Of a stretch of 64,000 bases of DNA, positions 33,278 to 43,943 are shown in pieces. The stretch is taken from positions 15,500,001-15,564,000 of the forward strand of contig CM060731.1 in the NCBI GenBank assembly GCA_030704615.1, written 5' to 3'. Under the pieces are notes generated by a model, which did no database searches, was not told where the DNA came from, and worked only from the letters and a program-made list of their open reading frames with translations. The stretch comes from Takakia lepidozioides. Its lineage: Eukaryota > Streptophyta > Takakiopsida > Takakiales > Takakiaceae. Within the stretch, counting starts at the first letter, position 1, and each line of letters opens with the position of its first letter. The translations under genes and the position numbers were made by a program.

Positions 33278-33352
33278 GTGGTGGGTAGCGTGATGATAAG
33301 GTGATAGTGTTTCAAGGCGTCGGGGTTCCGAGTTCGATTCTTGATGGGGAGG
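33278..33352 (+). repeat. tRNA-related SINE-like unit 5
   Basis: GGGTAGCGTGATGATAAGG then GGGTTCCGAGTTCGATTC give A- and B-box-like elements. GTGTAACCCGGG and related GTAACCCCGRC words follow as a possible tRNA-unrelated body. Confidence 0.5.
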
Positions 33353-33689
33353 CTCTTGTAGTGTAACCCGGGTACCAGTCCAAATCTGTGCAACCCTATG
33401 TAACCCCGGCCTCTCATGCAACTTTAGTTAGTCCATTTTATACCTAGCCACATTTGGACTTAGTCAAATTTCGAGATCAAGTGTGGGTTACACCGATTGG
33501 AGTTACACTCTATTCTGTTTCACCTCGCGTGGAGTTACACACATCGTCGTGTAACCCCGACTTGAGTTTCCTTCGGTTCCATGTCATTCTCAAGAGAGGG
33601 TGGGGAAGATTTGACATGCCATAAACCGGCATACCTACCTGTCGGAGGTTGCATGTGTGCATTCAGTTCTTACATTATTTCTACTATGG

Positions 33690-33965
33690 TAGCCTGTGCC
33701 GTTGGCCCAAGTGTCCAGTGTCATCTAAGTCCAAGTGCGTCTCCTATGTCGAGGCCCAAATGCGATCTCTAGGATAGCTTGTGCTGTTGGCCCAAGTGTC
33801 CAATGTCATCAAAGCCCAAGTGTAAGATCTCCTATGTCGAGGCTCAAGTGCGACCTCTAATGTAGCCTATGTCGTTTGCCCCATATGTGAAGAATTGAAA
33901 TCTAAGATCAATAGATCCTAAGATAGCCCGTGCCGTTGGCCCAAGTATCCAATGTCATCTAAGTC
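33690..33965 (+). repeat. About 85-bp minisatellite, three to four copies
   Basis: Units start with TAGCCTGTGCCGTTGGCCCA or close variants at about 33690, 33776, 33863 (degenerate) and 33923, and contain CAAGTGTCCAATGTCAT and TCTCCTATGTCGAGG. Confidence 0.85.
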
Positions 33966-34255
33966 ATTCAAGTCTAATCAGTTTTTTCCAACAGAGCCTA
34001 CGACCATATTTGAACCGGAGACCTTTCCCTTTAAATCTCTCCAGTTGAGGCTCCAACCACTATCCAGGAATGCCCACTTTGCCATTTTTGCTATTTTTTG
34101 TGAATTTCCAGCGACCAAAAGTACTTGGAATTTGACATCTCCCACACCGCATGTCCAAAAATCGTGAGACCAAGCCCGTGCACCCCTCCTCGAGGGCTTT
34201 CCAACGGTATCAAGCACCAGGGCTAGGGCCTTGCGGTTCGGGACATCTCAACGTG

Positions 34256-34284
34256 ACAAAACAAACAAAACAAACAAAACAAAC
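34256..34284 (+). repeat. (AAAAC/AAAC)n microsatellite
   Basis: ACAAAACAAACAAAACAAAC run. Confidence 0.9.
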
Positions 34285-35027
34285 GTCTCTCGCTTCATAT
34301 ATTGATTATCTTCCGGTCAACTCTGGTTATTTTCTCCTCTCACTATAATTAAGGGGCCTTGAGGTATTTCCAAAAAGAGAAAAAAAAAAACCGTGGGTTA
34401 TGAAAATATCCAAATAACTGCCCAACACGGTGTGCATTCAATCCATGCTTCAACAAGGTCACTTGGCAATCTCGTGTAGTCAAGGTAAGGTCGGTGTGTG
34501 AGGCAAGTAATTGAGTCAAGCATGTGTGCACAAAATTTCATCTCACAATATGCAGATTTCATCCTTTGTAGACCAGGTAGGTGAATCTGTGAACAATTAT
34601 GCTGGCTATACTTCTTTTGCCATCCAATAGCCATCTATGCTAAAAGCAAAGTAGCCATGCCCAATGCCCCCTATAAACAGAAATAGCCTGAACAGAAATT
34701 TTTGGCTAAACCCCAGCCATTCCTCTCTAACCAAATGTAGTCAGTGGCTACATCTAGAAAACTCACCAAATTCATGATTCAAGTTCAGCAGAGATGAAAA
34801 TAATGCAACAACGGTGATAAAAATATGCCCAAGTCCTAGAGATACAAAGGAAGCGCTTCTTTGCTCCAAAATGATGAATGCTAGTTGAGTGCGAGACCCT
34901 AGTCCCAGTCGAGCTCACTAGCATGCCCAACCACCCGAGTGCCCTGCATGTGGGCCCAAGTTGCAAGGCAAACTCAATGATTATGCAAAATCAGGAGCTG
35001 GAGTTAAATGGGGCATACGTGTGAATG

Positions 35028-35064
35028 ACATCTGATAAAATTCCAGCTTTGATGATGTCAACTA
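35028..35064 (-). pseudogene. 37-bp splinter of a PPR repeat
   Basis: Minus reading VDIIKAGILSD matches the VHADIIKAGILPD motif of the intact PPR gene (compare about 26329-26365). It stands alone with no PPR sequence on either side. Confidence 0.55.
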
Positions 35065-35790
35065 CTTCCCCTCTTTCCATATATTCCCACAATCATGACT
35101 GTTTTTTGACAGTTAGCCCTACCTTTTTTGTGACATGTCAATTTTTTTTTTGACTTTCACTGTGACAGACAACTTTGAGAAAATGCCTTTCATATGACAT
35201 GTTGACAGATTTTTGACCTTTCACACAATTTTGTCATATAAATACGAAAAATGAAAAGAAGTGTGAACTTCTTACAACTACAATTAGTGAAGCTCCAGTC
35301 CGTGAATACATATGGTATAGTCTTTACTATTTTCATGGGTTCTAACCCAAACATGTAGCATTCGTCCCAATTATTCTCTAACTATAAGACTTTAGCATTT
35401 TTAACCTCTTCATAGCCCCAAGCCTCTCTTCTTTGAGAGAGATTTTCTTGGCTTATCAATGAGCTAAGAAATACGATATGCCAGTTGATTGTAAGTTTGT
35501 AGGTAAAGATTTTGAGTCATGCAAGATGGCCGTGCCGAATTAGGTGCAGTTGTTTGAATATGGCGCCTCCTCCACAACAAATGCTTGAGAAACAGGATCA
35601 GGAAAGGGACTCTAAGAAATTTCTGGCATTGTTGTGGCTGTGGGTACACTGTGTAAGGGAGAACAAGTCAAACAGACACGTGCACGTTTTGACCCAGCAA
35701 TTCATTTCGGCCGCCAAACTCCAGTACTTAATTGTGCATTTAACAAGGGTGTATCAAGAGTAAAGACCTAGAAACGGGAAGTAACGGGAA

Positions 35791-35866
35791 AGCAAGTGCA
35801 TGCCCACATTATCCAAAATGGATCTGAGCCAAATATCCGTCTACTCAATACCCTTGTCAAAAATAA
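35791..35866 (+). pseudogene. PPR repeat fragment
   Basis: Plus reading GKQVHAHIIQNGSEPNIRLL then NTLVK matches the first P-L-S block of the 24.7-28.3 kb gene. An AAATAAAATAAA run follows directly, as at the edge of a retroposed or captured piece. Confidence 0.7.
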
Positions 35867-36094
35867 AATAAAATAAAAAAATAAACCTAAGAATGGAGGC
35901 TAGAGCACGTAGAGGAAGCAAAGAGGGAGAGCCTAGAGGTTTAAGGCTTAAAACACAAAGGGCAACTGGCCTTGGTGAGGCTCCCCTAGGTGGACTTACT
36001 AACAAAATTGCTTATAACTATGAGTAATCAGTGGCAGTGTACCTTTCAGGCTTTGTGAACCTCTCCGAGGTGGGCTTAGTAATAATTATCAAAA

Positions 36095-36260
36095 ATTTCT
36101 GCCTTTCTTTTGACAGGCTTTTTTTTTTTGACTTTCACTGTGACAGGCATTTTTTTCTCAATGCCTTTCTTTTGACTGGCTTTTTATTTTTTGACTTTCA
36201 CTGTGACAGGCATTTTTTTCTCAATGCCTTTCTGTTGACAGGCAGATTTGTTTTTTGCGT
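36095..36260 (+). repeat. About 74-bp tandem repeat, two full copies and a partial one
   Basis: GACTTTCACTGTGACAGGCA followed by TTTTTTTCTCAATGCCTTTC recurs at about 36130 and 36196. A single related segment lies at about 35150. Confidence 0.8.
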
Positions 36261-37059
36261 TTTTTTGCCTGTCAAATGCCTTGTGACAGGTGCAAAAATC
36301 AGCCTTGCCCACAATGCCTACAACTAGAAATCAAGCTAATTATACTGTTTCTTATTGACTTGTGGTCTAGCCCCCAATAAGGGCTCAGCATACTGATGAC
36401 CGGGCACCGAAGCTTAAACTTGTTCAAGAAAGTGTTCTTCTCATCTTCTTTTTGCAATCGTTGTACTACAAAATCCGGGGTTGCCACTCGACAGTTTGCA
36501 GGACATTACTGCTGCTCTTACCTATGGAGCCTTATCCAATGCATGTGCTTGAAGATCTAGTGTTAGAGCACTAACCTTAGACCTTCAGTCAAATGCTTTG
36601 TGTAGCCACTCCCATGCTTGGCTATTGAAATGGTACAAGCCTAGCATAGTAGGCGGCCTAGCATAGGACAAGTCTAGCCTAGTAGGTGGTCAGGTCAGAT
36701 TTTGCAAAACAGGTGTCCAGACATGATCTCAAGCACATAAACGCTTGATTCCTCCTTGTCAATTATCTCCACAGGCACATCATCTCCATTGTGCTACATA
36801 TAGTAGCCATAGACTGAATGGCAAAATCTAAGATAAAAAAACAAGTGCTTCTGTCCATGCTGCTGGTGACGACACCACAACAGGACTCCCCGAGATATCC
36901 ACAATCAGCCCGACAATCTGGTGTCCCAGTATCCTCCAGACAATGCCAAAAGCTCTGGTGCTCCTTGGTTCTGGGGTGAATACTCAATGTTTGTGTAGAG
37001 CTTTATTGACAAAATCTGGAAGTCAGAATCATTGGGTGGTGGTAATGACCAAATATAAC

Positions 37060-37880
37060 GTGAGCGCATTTAACCCAACATCCTACTCAAGAAAAGAAAA
37101 CTGATAATCTTGCTCCGTTAGTTTGTTCAATCTTCTTCCACAGTGTTGCAGATAGTTGCAAACTGAGGACTTGAACTTGACTACACATGATTACAGGTTT
37201 CCCCTAACCAACCTCCTATGGTGCCTGCTACGAACCTATTGTGGCAGGCAGCTCACAGTTGACAAAAGAAACTATGCTCGGTTTTGCCACTAGCTCGATT
37301 TTTCCAAAATGGTGGCAACCTGAAACCTGAAGTTAGTCATCTAGCAAGTTTTTAAATTCAGTAGGGGATCCACAACGGTGAGTAGAAGCTAGCAACAACT
37401 AATTAAACAAAGGTGCTTCTCAACAGACGAATGTAGTGGCTGTATTTAACTCAGCATCTCATGGTCAAGAAAAGAAAGCTGATAAAAACCACGGATCTTG
37501 TTCTGCGAGTTTGTTCAGCCACCAGCCTCATCTTCCACAGGGCTTGTGGATAGTTGCAAACTCAGGACTGGAATCGATCACAATTCAGTAGTTCTAAAAC
37601 TAAATCCAAGCATTGAAAGCAACAAAGCTTCATGATGCATCGGAAATGTCACCTAATCATCATGGTGTGGTGTCGGTGGATATAGAGGGTGTAGTGGCAA
37701 CTCAAAAGCTCTCAATCTTAATGCAGGCAAACAAAGCAAAAAAGCTTAGTAGTACATCGGAAGCTGTACCTCATCAATCAATGTGAGTGTGGTGTCAGTC
37801 GACAACTAGAATGCAGTGGCAGTATTTCACTTGCGGATAGTTGCAAACTCAAGACTGGACTGACATAAAACAGGAAGGAA
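37060..37880 (+). repeat. Degenerate long-unit repeat, about 300-400 bp period
   Basis: GATAGTTGCAAACTCAGGAC-like landmarks occur at about 37150, 37550 and 37845. The first two are preceded by similar CAAGAAAAGAAARCTGATAA segments, and AAAGCTT...CATCGGAA recurs at about 37625 and 37745. No coding content. Confidence 0.65.
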
Positions 37881-38059
37881 GTCCAAGGCTTACCCATCCA
37901 TGGTGGTGAGTCCAACTAGACAGTCATGCAGTATTGTAAGTAGCTCGCTCTGTTCAACTCAGCACCTCAAGAGTAGTGAAACTGGGATGCGGGGGTCCGA
38001 GTTATACCCTTCAACACACATTGCGGCGGCCCATGATCCTGTGCATTGATCCAAGCACG

Positions 38060-38145
38060 AACCCTAGATGGATGTTTCCATCCACAACAGTGGAGGCTAA
38101 AACCCTAGTTTTGGCGGAGCACTGAGCTTGCATCCGCCATGGCGT
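38060..38145 (+). promoter_or_regulatory. Possible promoter/5' UTR with telo-box-like motifs
   Basis: AACCCTAG at about 38066 and AAAACCCTAG at about 38099 are the AAACCCTA motif common near plant transcription starts. GCCATGGCGTCC at about 38138 gives a good start context followed at once by a GTAAGT donor-like site. I found no convincing downstream exon, so the gene itself is unproven. Confidence 0.3.
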
Positions 38146-39100
38146 CCGTAAGTGCCCTCTACCTGGCATTGTCGATGTTGGAAGAAAGCCTTGAAATGAA
38201 CTTGTTATCACTTCTGGGTGACCTCGAGCAGGCCTGCGATTCAGTGCAAGTGCCACGTTGGTGGTTGTGATAGTGCCGAGGGACTGACGAACATCTCTAA
38301 CTTACTGTGCTGCACTGTGAGGCCCGAAATCAGTCTGCGGAGGAGTCCAATTGCTACAGTCATGATGGCAACCTTGCCTCGTTATTGCAGGCAGCGTTGT
38401 GGTATGTTGACATCAACGGTGCCTTGTTATTGCCAGCCCTGGTTTCGCTAGCTACCAGTTTCATGAGTAAACGATGCTGGAAACCACAAGAAAGGACAAA
38501 CGGCCGATATTTCAAACAAGTCTCCAGCATGCCTCTTCTGGATACACGCATACATTCATGGAAAAGCCAGTGAGCCCAAGGTGATGACATAGATCAAGGA
38601 CACCAGAGCAGTGAAGTGGTTATCTTGATAAATGATTTCAATGCCATGTTTTGGAAGGGCAGTGAGCAATCTATGGGCCTGCCGCATGAGAGCAGCTGCA
38701 ACCTACCTTGGCATTTGAAGACCCTTCATCACTGACAAACTCCATTGAAGTGTGGATATTGCAAGACAACAAATGTAAGTAGATCTGGTGGAGTCAGTGA
38801 AAGGAGATGAAACATTCACATTTGTCTTCACATTTGTCTGTTCAGGGTGTCAGGCAAGCAAATTAAGCAGTGACCAGGCATTGATTCCTGCTGTTTGAAG
38901 AGCAGTATCGAGCGATAGGAAGCTGAAACATGCGTGGCATCTCATCTCGGAGCTCACTTGGTATCAGCAAGAAGTCAAGGCTGCATTTCCAACACATTGT
39001 AAATGAAGGAGATATTCAATCGACATATCCAAAGAATAAGTACCCTTGTGCCCAAAAGAACCATGGAGGGGGGTGGACTTAACATGTCCAGCCTCCTACA
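38146..39100. other. Unassigned stretch between telo-box region and Costars gene
   Basis: Contains an open plus frame (38307-38573) without a recognisable domain. The part near 39.0 kb should be the 3' untranslated region of the minus-strand Costars gene. Confidence 0.35.
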
Positions 39101-39104
39101 TGTA

Positions 39105-39929
39105 TCAAGTCTTCAAGAGGAAGACATCAACATTGTCATGAACACCTTGGAAGAGCATCTCTCCATCAAATTTGACAATCTTCCTCTTCTTGGCAGCTCG
39201 GAGGGTTCCCACCAATGCCTCAAAGAGGTTCGCACACCTGTCATCGTTGAATAGTGTTCCAAACTTCACCTGTGTGGAGTCACATGTACACGAACATCAT
39301 GCAATGACAGAAAGCAACCCTTTACAACTTCTGTCTTGCAAACAAGGATATGGCCACTGGTGCTACCATCAGAATGAGGTTACTTCCTCCTGCCCTCATA
39401 CAAGCAAAACCTCTTACAACTCTGCCATACCAAATAACGCCTGCAGAGGCATTTACAAATTTAGACCTGACTCAATTTCTTTCTTGCTTTAAAGTGCGCT
39501 ACCCTCAATCAGATTGATTCCGTATCGATGCCACATGCATGGGCTAATGTAAAGCACAGTAGAGTATCCATAGCTTGCTCTAGCACATGAGAATGACAAA
39601 ATGCACTTCGGCTGCAAGTAGCATTGGCTGCTGCCAGGGCTATCTTAACACGGGACGTTGACAATCTGTCAAATAACCGATCTAGTCTGCAGCCGTGGTT
39701 GGCATGGACAGCTTGAGAACTGATCATTACCATCAAAGTCTAACGCTTGTGCTAGGTCTCTGGATCAGATCATCAAACCTGTTGAGCTTCATCGAGCACA
39801 ATGAATGCGAGGTTGGAGAACGCTGAATGAGAAGTTAAGAGAGCATACAGAAATGGAGCCATCAGGCTGCTGGCAACCCAGGCGAGTGATTTCTTCCTTG
39901 AGACGGCCTATCTCCTCCTCCACGTTCAT
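39105..39929 (-). CDS. Costars family protein (ABRACL-like), two exons, 81 aa
   Basis: Exon 1 is 39929-39849 (MNVEEEIGRLKEEITRLGCQ then QPDGSIS), with donor TCT|GTATGC. Exon 2 is 39269-39105, preceded by CACACAG, reading VKFGTLFNDDRCANLFEALV, GTLRAAKKRKIVKFDGEM, LFQGVHDNVDVFLLKT and stop. Both exons keep phase 0, giving 81 residues, the normal size of plant Costars proteins. NVEEEIGRLKEEI and FNDDRCANLFEALVGTLRAA are signature stretches of the family, related to the C-terminal domain of actin-binding Rho-activating protein and linked to actin dynamics in Dictyostelium and animals; the plant role is little known. The short 5' coding exon with a 580-bp intron is easily missed by ORF calling. 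Confidence 0.93.
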
Positions 39930-41010
39930 GATCCCCATCCGGCACGTGCTCTTCTGATACGGATGACAGCGAGAAGACGATTTCAGAACGAGTGGGACGA
40001 GGGGAAGGCTGTTTAGCTCATCGCCGGAACTCGCCCCTGGAGGCTTGGACCAAACCACAGACTTTCAGGTAGCTTAGACATCCTCCAACCCTAAGCAAAA
40101 AAGTGTAGACGGGCACACATTGTCATGTTCGATCGTGGCGCTTTGACGAGAATTCTCCGAGCACAAGACGATGACATTGGAATGGACTCGGATGCCGGAT
40201 GGGGTGTAGCAGCCGTTGGCAAAGAGCCTCTCACTTCAAGTTAAGATAATCAATGTTTTACATTTGGTGGCCGAGTGCTAAATGCATGTCCACCTGATGA
40301 ATCATGAATGCTTGTGCGGGCCCTCCCAAGCCGATGCAGTGCAAATATGTACAGCTCTTCCTACCAACTTGCTGCGGGTTCTTGCACAAAACCTTAATAG
40401 CAACAAAGGTGATGGCTGCTCCGGCCCTGACAATCATCAGCTCCAATCAAATGTGGCTCCTGTTTGGCACTACATGTGAGTCATGATCCACAGTACTCAT
40501 CTGAATACATTCTGCGTGTTCTGGCCATGAGATGCCGAGACATTGATAGAATACGCATGCAACGTGACATACCCAGGTGACCTTCAGAACTCTTCATCCT
40601 TCCGTTCACCAAGATGCCACCGCTTGAAAATGAAATCACTGAAATCACTAACTATCACTGAACCCACTAGCAGGACAGGAATGTCAAAGAAACAGTCAGA
40701 TAAAGTGCACAGGCCGAGCAGAGGAACCCTTGAGAGGATGTGAGGCACATGTCACGTGATGCCTGAGCGAGAAACTTGAATTTGCAATAAAATGTCATAG
40801 CAACAAGATGAAATCTAGTCAATCATCTATAACCCGCATGTTGAATGTCAGCTGAAATAATTCAAAAGGAACCAACAATTTACAATCATAAAACATCCTC
40901 TGGACATGATACGCAGTGTATCCAATTCCAAAGAACTTCTTCCGCCATTTGCATTCTAAGCTTTCTGTGACTCCTTCCTGTCTCCTCGTACAAAGATCGT
41001 CTTTAAGACA
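39930..41010. other. Region between the Costars start and CHLP stop
   Basis: The first 150 bp probably hold the Costars 5' untranslated region and promoter. The part just below 41012 should be the CHLP 3' untranslated region. Open frames at 40.26-40.74 kb show no domain. Confidence 0.4.
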
Positions 41011-41011
41011 A

Positions 41012-42571
41012 CTACACTCTAAGCTTCTGTGATTCCCTCTTAAGGGCATTGGCTCTGATTAAACTACCAATGGTGTTGAACGCCAGTTTGATATCATCCA
41101 GTGGGTTGCCAGGCACCACAACCTTGTATAAATAGCTGTCAAAAGTCATCTTCTGAACATAGTCATCAGCGCACATCTCAACAAATGCCTCCCGAGCAGG
41201 GTTGGATCTGTAAAAGACCTTCTGAAGGATGTCGAGTACCTTGTAGGTGGCCCAGTACTTTTTATCCCACTTGTCGAGATACACTCTCAAGTCCGCCTCA
41301 TTCACCATCCTGGTTCCATTAGCCGAGCCCTCAACAATGGCCTCTGCACACATGCGCCCAGACTTTGCTGCGAAGTAAATGCCCTCCCCTGAGCATTTGG
41401 TAACATACCCAGCGGCATCCCCAACCAAGGCTACTCGGTTGCTGGCCCGACGAGGCCTGGGGTGCTCAGGGATGGGATGAGCCTCCACTCTGATGATCTT
41501 TCCACCGGCAATCTTATCTTTGGCCCGATTGCGAGTGGCAGTCTGATATTTCTTAATTGCAGGCTTGTTGATCACAGTGCCGGTTCCCACAGCAACGTGG
41601 TCGCACTTGGGGAAAACCCAGCCATAGAAGTCGGGGGAAACATCATCTCCAACATACATCTCGGCCAAATTCTCGTAGTACTCCATCTTATCTTCGGGAA
41701 TTTTGATTCTCTCTTGGAATGCAATGGCATAGTTATACTCTCCAGCATCAATGTCTTTGGCCACTCTGCTGTTAGCACCATCTGCTCCAATGATGGCGTC
41801 AACTTCCAGAACGGAGGGGGTTCCCACCTTAGATGTCCCATCGAACTTAGTGTAGTGCAAAATGTAGGGGCTATCATCATCCTTCGGAATCTCCATCCTC
41901 AAGAACAACCCGTTAATAACCTCGGCCCCGCTTTCAGCAGCCCGCTCCCGAAGAAAAGAATCGAGCACCTCCCGTCTCACCATCCCAATGTACTCATCGT
42001 CATTCAATGTTCTCCCCACGTCCACGGCCACATTCGAGGGCGAAATCATTTTCATCTTGGTAACCTTGCGGTCAATGATTTCCGGAGGAAGATCAAACTC
42101 GCCAACCATGCATAGAGGTATAGCTCCACCACAAGGCTTGGCATTGTCGAGCTTCCTCTCTATCAGGAATGTCTCAATCCCACCCTTGGCAAGAGTTTCC
42201 GCGGCACAACCCCCAGCGGGACCTCCACCCACAACAGCCACTCGAAGCTTGCGCCCCTCCAGTTTCGTGCTCGACTTCCCCGCATAGACCGTCAGCGTCG
42301 TCCGCCTCCCCCGTGCTGCTCCCTCACCGTGGTCCACACTCTGGAGACCCTTAATCCCCCAGGCAGAGCCCGCAGAGAGGGGAGAGGCACGCAATCCATC
42401 GAACGCCCTGAGAGCCTGCCTCGAAGACGATCCCCGGACATGTCTGCTCGCGCCATCCGCCTTCAGAGCAAGTTGGGCTGCATCCGAAAATCTGCAAGCT
42501 TGTTCGGAGGACTGAGAGGAGAGAGACGAAAGGGTCGAGCCCACAACTGCGGCGTGCGGAGATGCCGCCAT
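41012..42571 (-). CDS. CHLP: Geranylgeranyl diphosphate/geranylgeranyl-chlorophyll reductase, chloroplast, 519 aa
   Basis: Single frame from ATG 42571 to stop 41012. Residues 1 to about 100 are Ser/Ala/Arg-rich with few acidic residues, a chloroplast transit peptide. The FAD/NAD(P) Rossmann fold begins VAVVGGGPAGGCAAE (GGGPAGG at 115-121), followed by CGGAIPLCMVGEFDLP, GADGANSRVAKDID (262 on), YGWVFPKCDHVAVGTGTV and GDAAGYVTKCSGEGIYFA (384-401), all hallmarks of plant ChlP. The enzyme reduces geranylgeranyl groups to phytyl, supplying chlorophyll, tocopherol and phylloquinone synthesis at the thylakoid/envelope. Length matches the family (about 460-520 aa). No intron is needed in this copy. 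Codon use is GC-richer at the 5' end, as is common for transit-peptide exons. Confidence 0.97.
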   Translation of the reverse strand: MAASPHAAVVGSTLSSLSSQSSEQACRFSDAAQLALKADGASRHVRGSSSRQALRAFDGLRASPLSAGSAWGIKGLQSVDHGEGAARGRRTTLTVYAGKSSTKLEGRKLRVAVVGGGPAGGCAAETLAKGGIETFLIERKLDNAKPCGGAIPLCMVGEFDLPPEIIDRKVTKMKMISPSNVAVDVGRTLNDDEYIGMVRREVLDSFLRERAAESGAEVINGLFLRMEIPKDDDSPYILHYTKFDGTSKVGTPSVLEVDAIIGADGANSRVAKDIDAGEYNYAIAFQERIKIPEDKMEYYENLAEMYVGDDVSPDFYGWVFPKCDHVAVGTGTVINKPAIKKYQTATRNRAKDKIAGGKIIRVEAHPIPEHPRPRRASNRVALVGDAAGYVTKCSGEGIYFAAKSGRMCAEAIVEGSANGTRMVNEADLRVYLDKWDKKYWATYKVLDILQKVFYRSNPAREAFVEMCADDYVQKMTFDSYLYKVVVPGNPLDDIKLAFNTIGSLIRANALKRESQKLRV

Positions 42572-43134
42572 CGCTGCAGCTCCTACAAGCTGCGGTCTCG
42601 CAGCTCAAGCTCAAGGGGATGCTGCAGAGCATGCAAGATCCGTGGGGTGGGTTGGATATTTGTGTACCATATCACCTTTCCTCCACTCATTCACCGCCAC
42701 CTGGACCGGGATCCTCTAGCAGATTGGGCATTGGTGGACTGAGAGCAGCCTCTTGTGAATTTGCACCCAAAGACACTCTGATGTCTAGTAAAAGTAAACT
42801 CACAATAGTGTCAAGGTCATGTGGATTCATGCTGTTTTCAATGGGCTTTTGCTATGGCTGTGAGACTGTGTGGGCACTGTGGAATGAGGTGCATGTGCTT
42901 TTTGGCCACTTGAGAGAGCTCAAGCAGTAAGTAGTCCATTTCTTAGATCAGGTGTGAAGGTTGGCAAATATTTCAACAATTTCTTTGCAATGGATTGGTT
43001 TGAACTGGCACCTCAATCGCAATTGTGATTACTGGAGATTGTTGTTCTCATTATATACCTATGAATTTGCAGGATCACTGGCTTTGCTTCGATTTGAATC
43101 ATACAGCAAGAAATGAAACAGTTTTCCCTCACAA
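42572..43134. other. CHLP upstream region
   Basis: Presumed promoter and 5' untranslated region of CHLP on the minus strand. No specific light-response element could be assigned with confidence. Confidence 0.4.
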
Positions 43135-43320
43135 GTGGGTAGCTCAGTTGGATCGTGCACTGAGTGCCACGCAGATGAGACGGGGGTGAAATCCTGCTAC
43201 ATTGTTGGGTGTGGTATGTTCTCCCCTTCCCTTGGCTAAAGAGGTTATTTTCTCCTCTCAATAAGGGGCCTGATTCTTGTTGCTCCCAGCAGTTTCCCTT
43301 TAGAAAAAGGAGAAAAACAA
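43135..43320 (+). repeat. tRNA-derived SINE-like element, unit 6
   Basis: GTGGGTAGCTCAGTTGGATC is a perfect tRNA D-arm/A-box segment, and GGGGGTGAAATCCTGC about 40 bp later is a weakened B box. Downstream, TTATTTTCTCCTCTCA...AAGGGGCC matches a segment at about 34329-34360, a possible SINE tail shared by another copy. Confidence 0.6.
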
Positions 43321-43940
43321 CTTACCCATTGAAGAAGAGATGGATAGAAACATTTCCACAATAGACAGCTAACATACCCCATCTTTAGCCCAACCTGCCA
43401 TAATGAATCACACCTTGATGCCAGACCAATTGAATCAACTAGAGGGTCGTGTCTACATTCATCATTATTTGACATTCTTAGTGTTTGTCTCAACGGTCTT
43501 GTGGTGAGCATTGTGATCCCAACAAGTGGGAGATGCTTTCCCTGTGAGATACTTTGCGGCGTGCCCACAAGAGATGGATAAATTTACGGATGGAATTCCA
43601 GTGCTAGGTATGTCCTGTGACGAGGGGTGACTACAACCTAGATCACCCTTTTGTACAAAGACTACATGGTGCTTTTGCCAATCCTGGCAAGAAGCCCAGC
43701 TACCCCTAAGACTATTGGTCAAGCCAAATGGAAGGCAACGGAGGCATTGCTAGCCAGCAGCAGGCAGCTACATAAGCCCAAACCCTTCTGCATTATTGAT
43801 TGCTGTCATGAGCCGCTCTCTTAACTGCATCAGACACAGACATTCAGCCTCACCTTCAGGGTGAGAGATAGTAATTGCCCGAGCACAGCCATGCTTGCGA
43901 ACTGCGGGAGCATCAAGCCGACATACTCACTTCCAGTCAT
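43321..43940. other. 3' flank of the HECT ligase gene
   Basis: Open frames at 43.25-43.7 kb show no domain. Likely includes the HECT gene 3' untranslated region. Confidence 0.4.
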
Positions 43941-43943
43941 AAC

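Noticed and set aside
33690-33965. CRISPR-like array
   Set aside because: Units are degenerate, there are no unique spacers, and the genome is a plant's; it is a minisatellite.
38307-38590. Overlapping open frames on both strands
   Set aside because: No domain, no splice context and no codon bias on either strand that I could judge.
41101-42930. Open frames opposite or around CHLP
   Set aside because: Antisense shadows of a GC-rich real gene.
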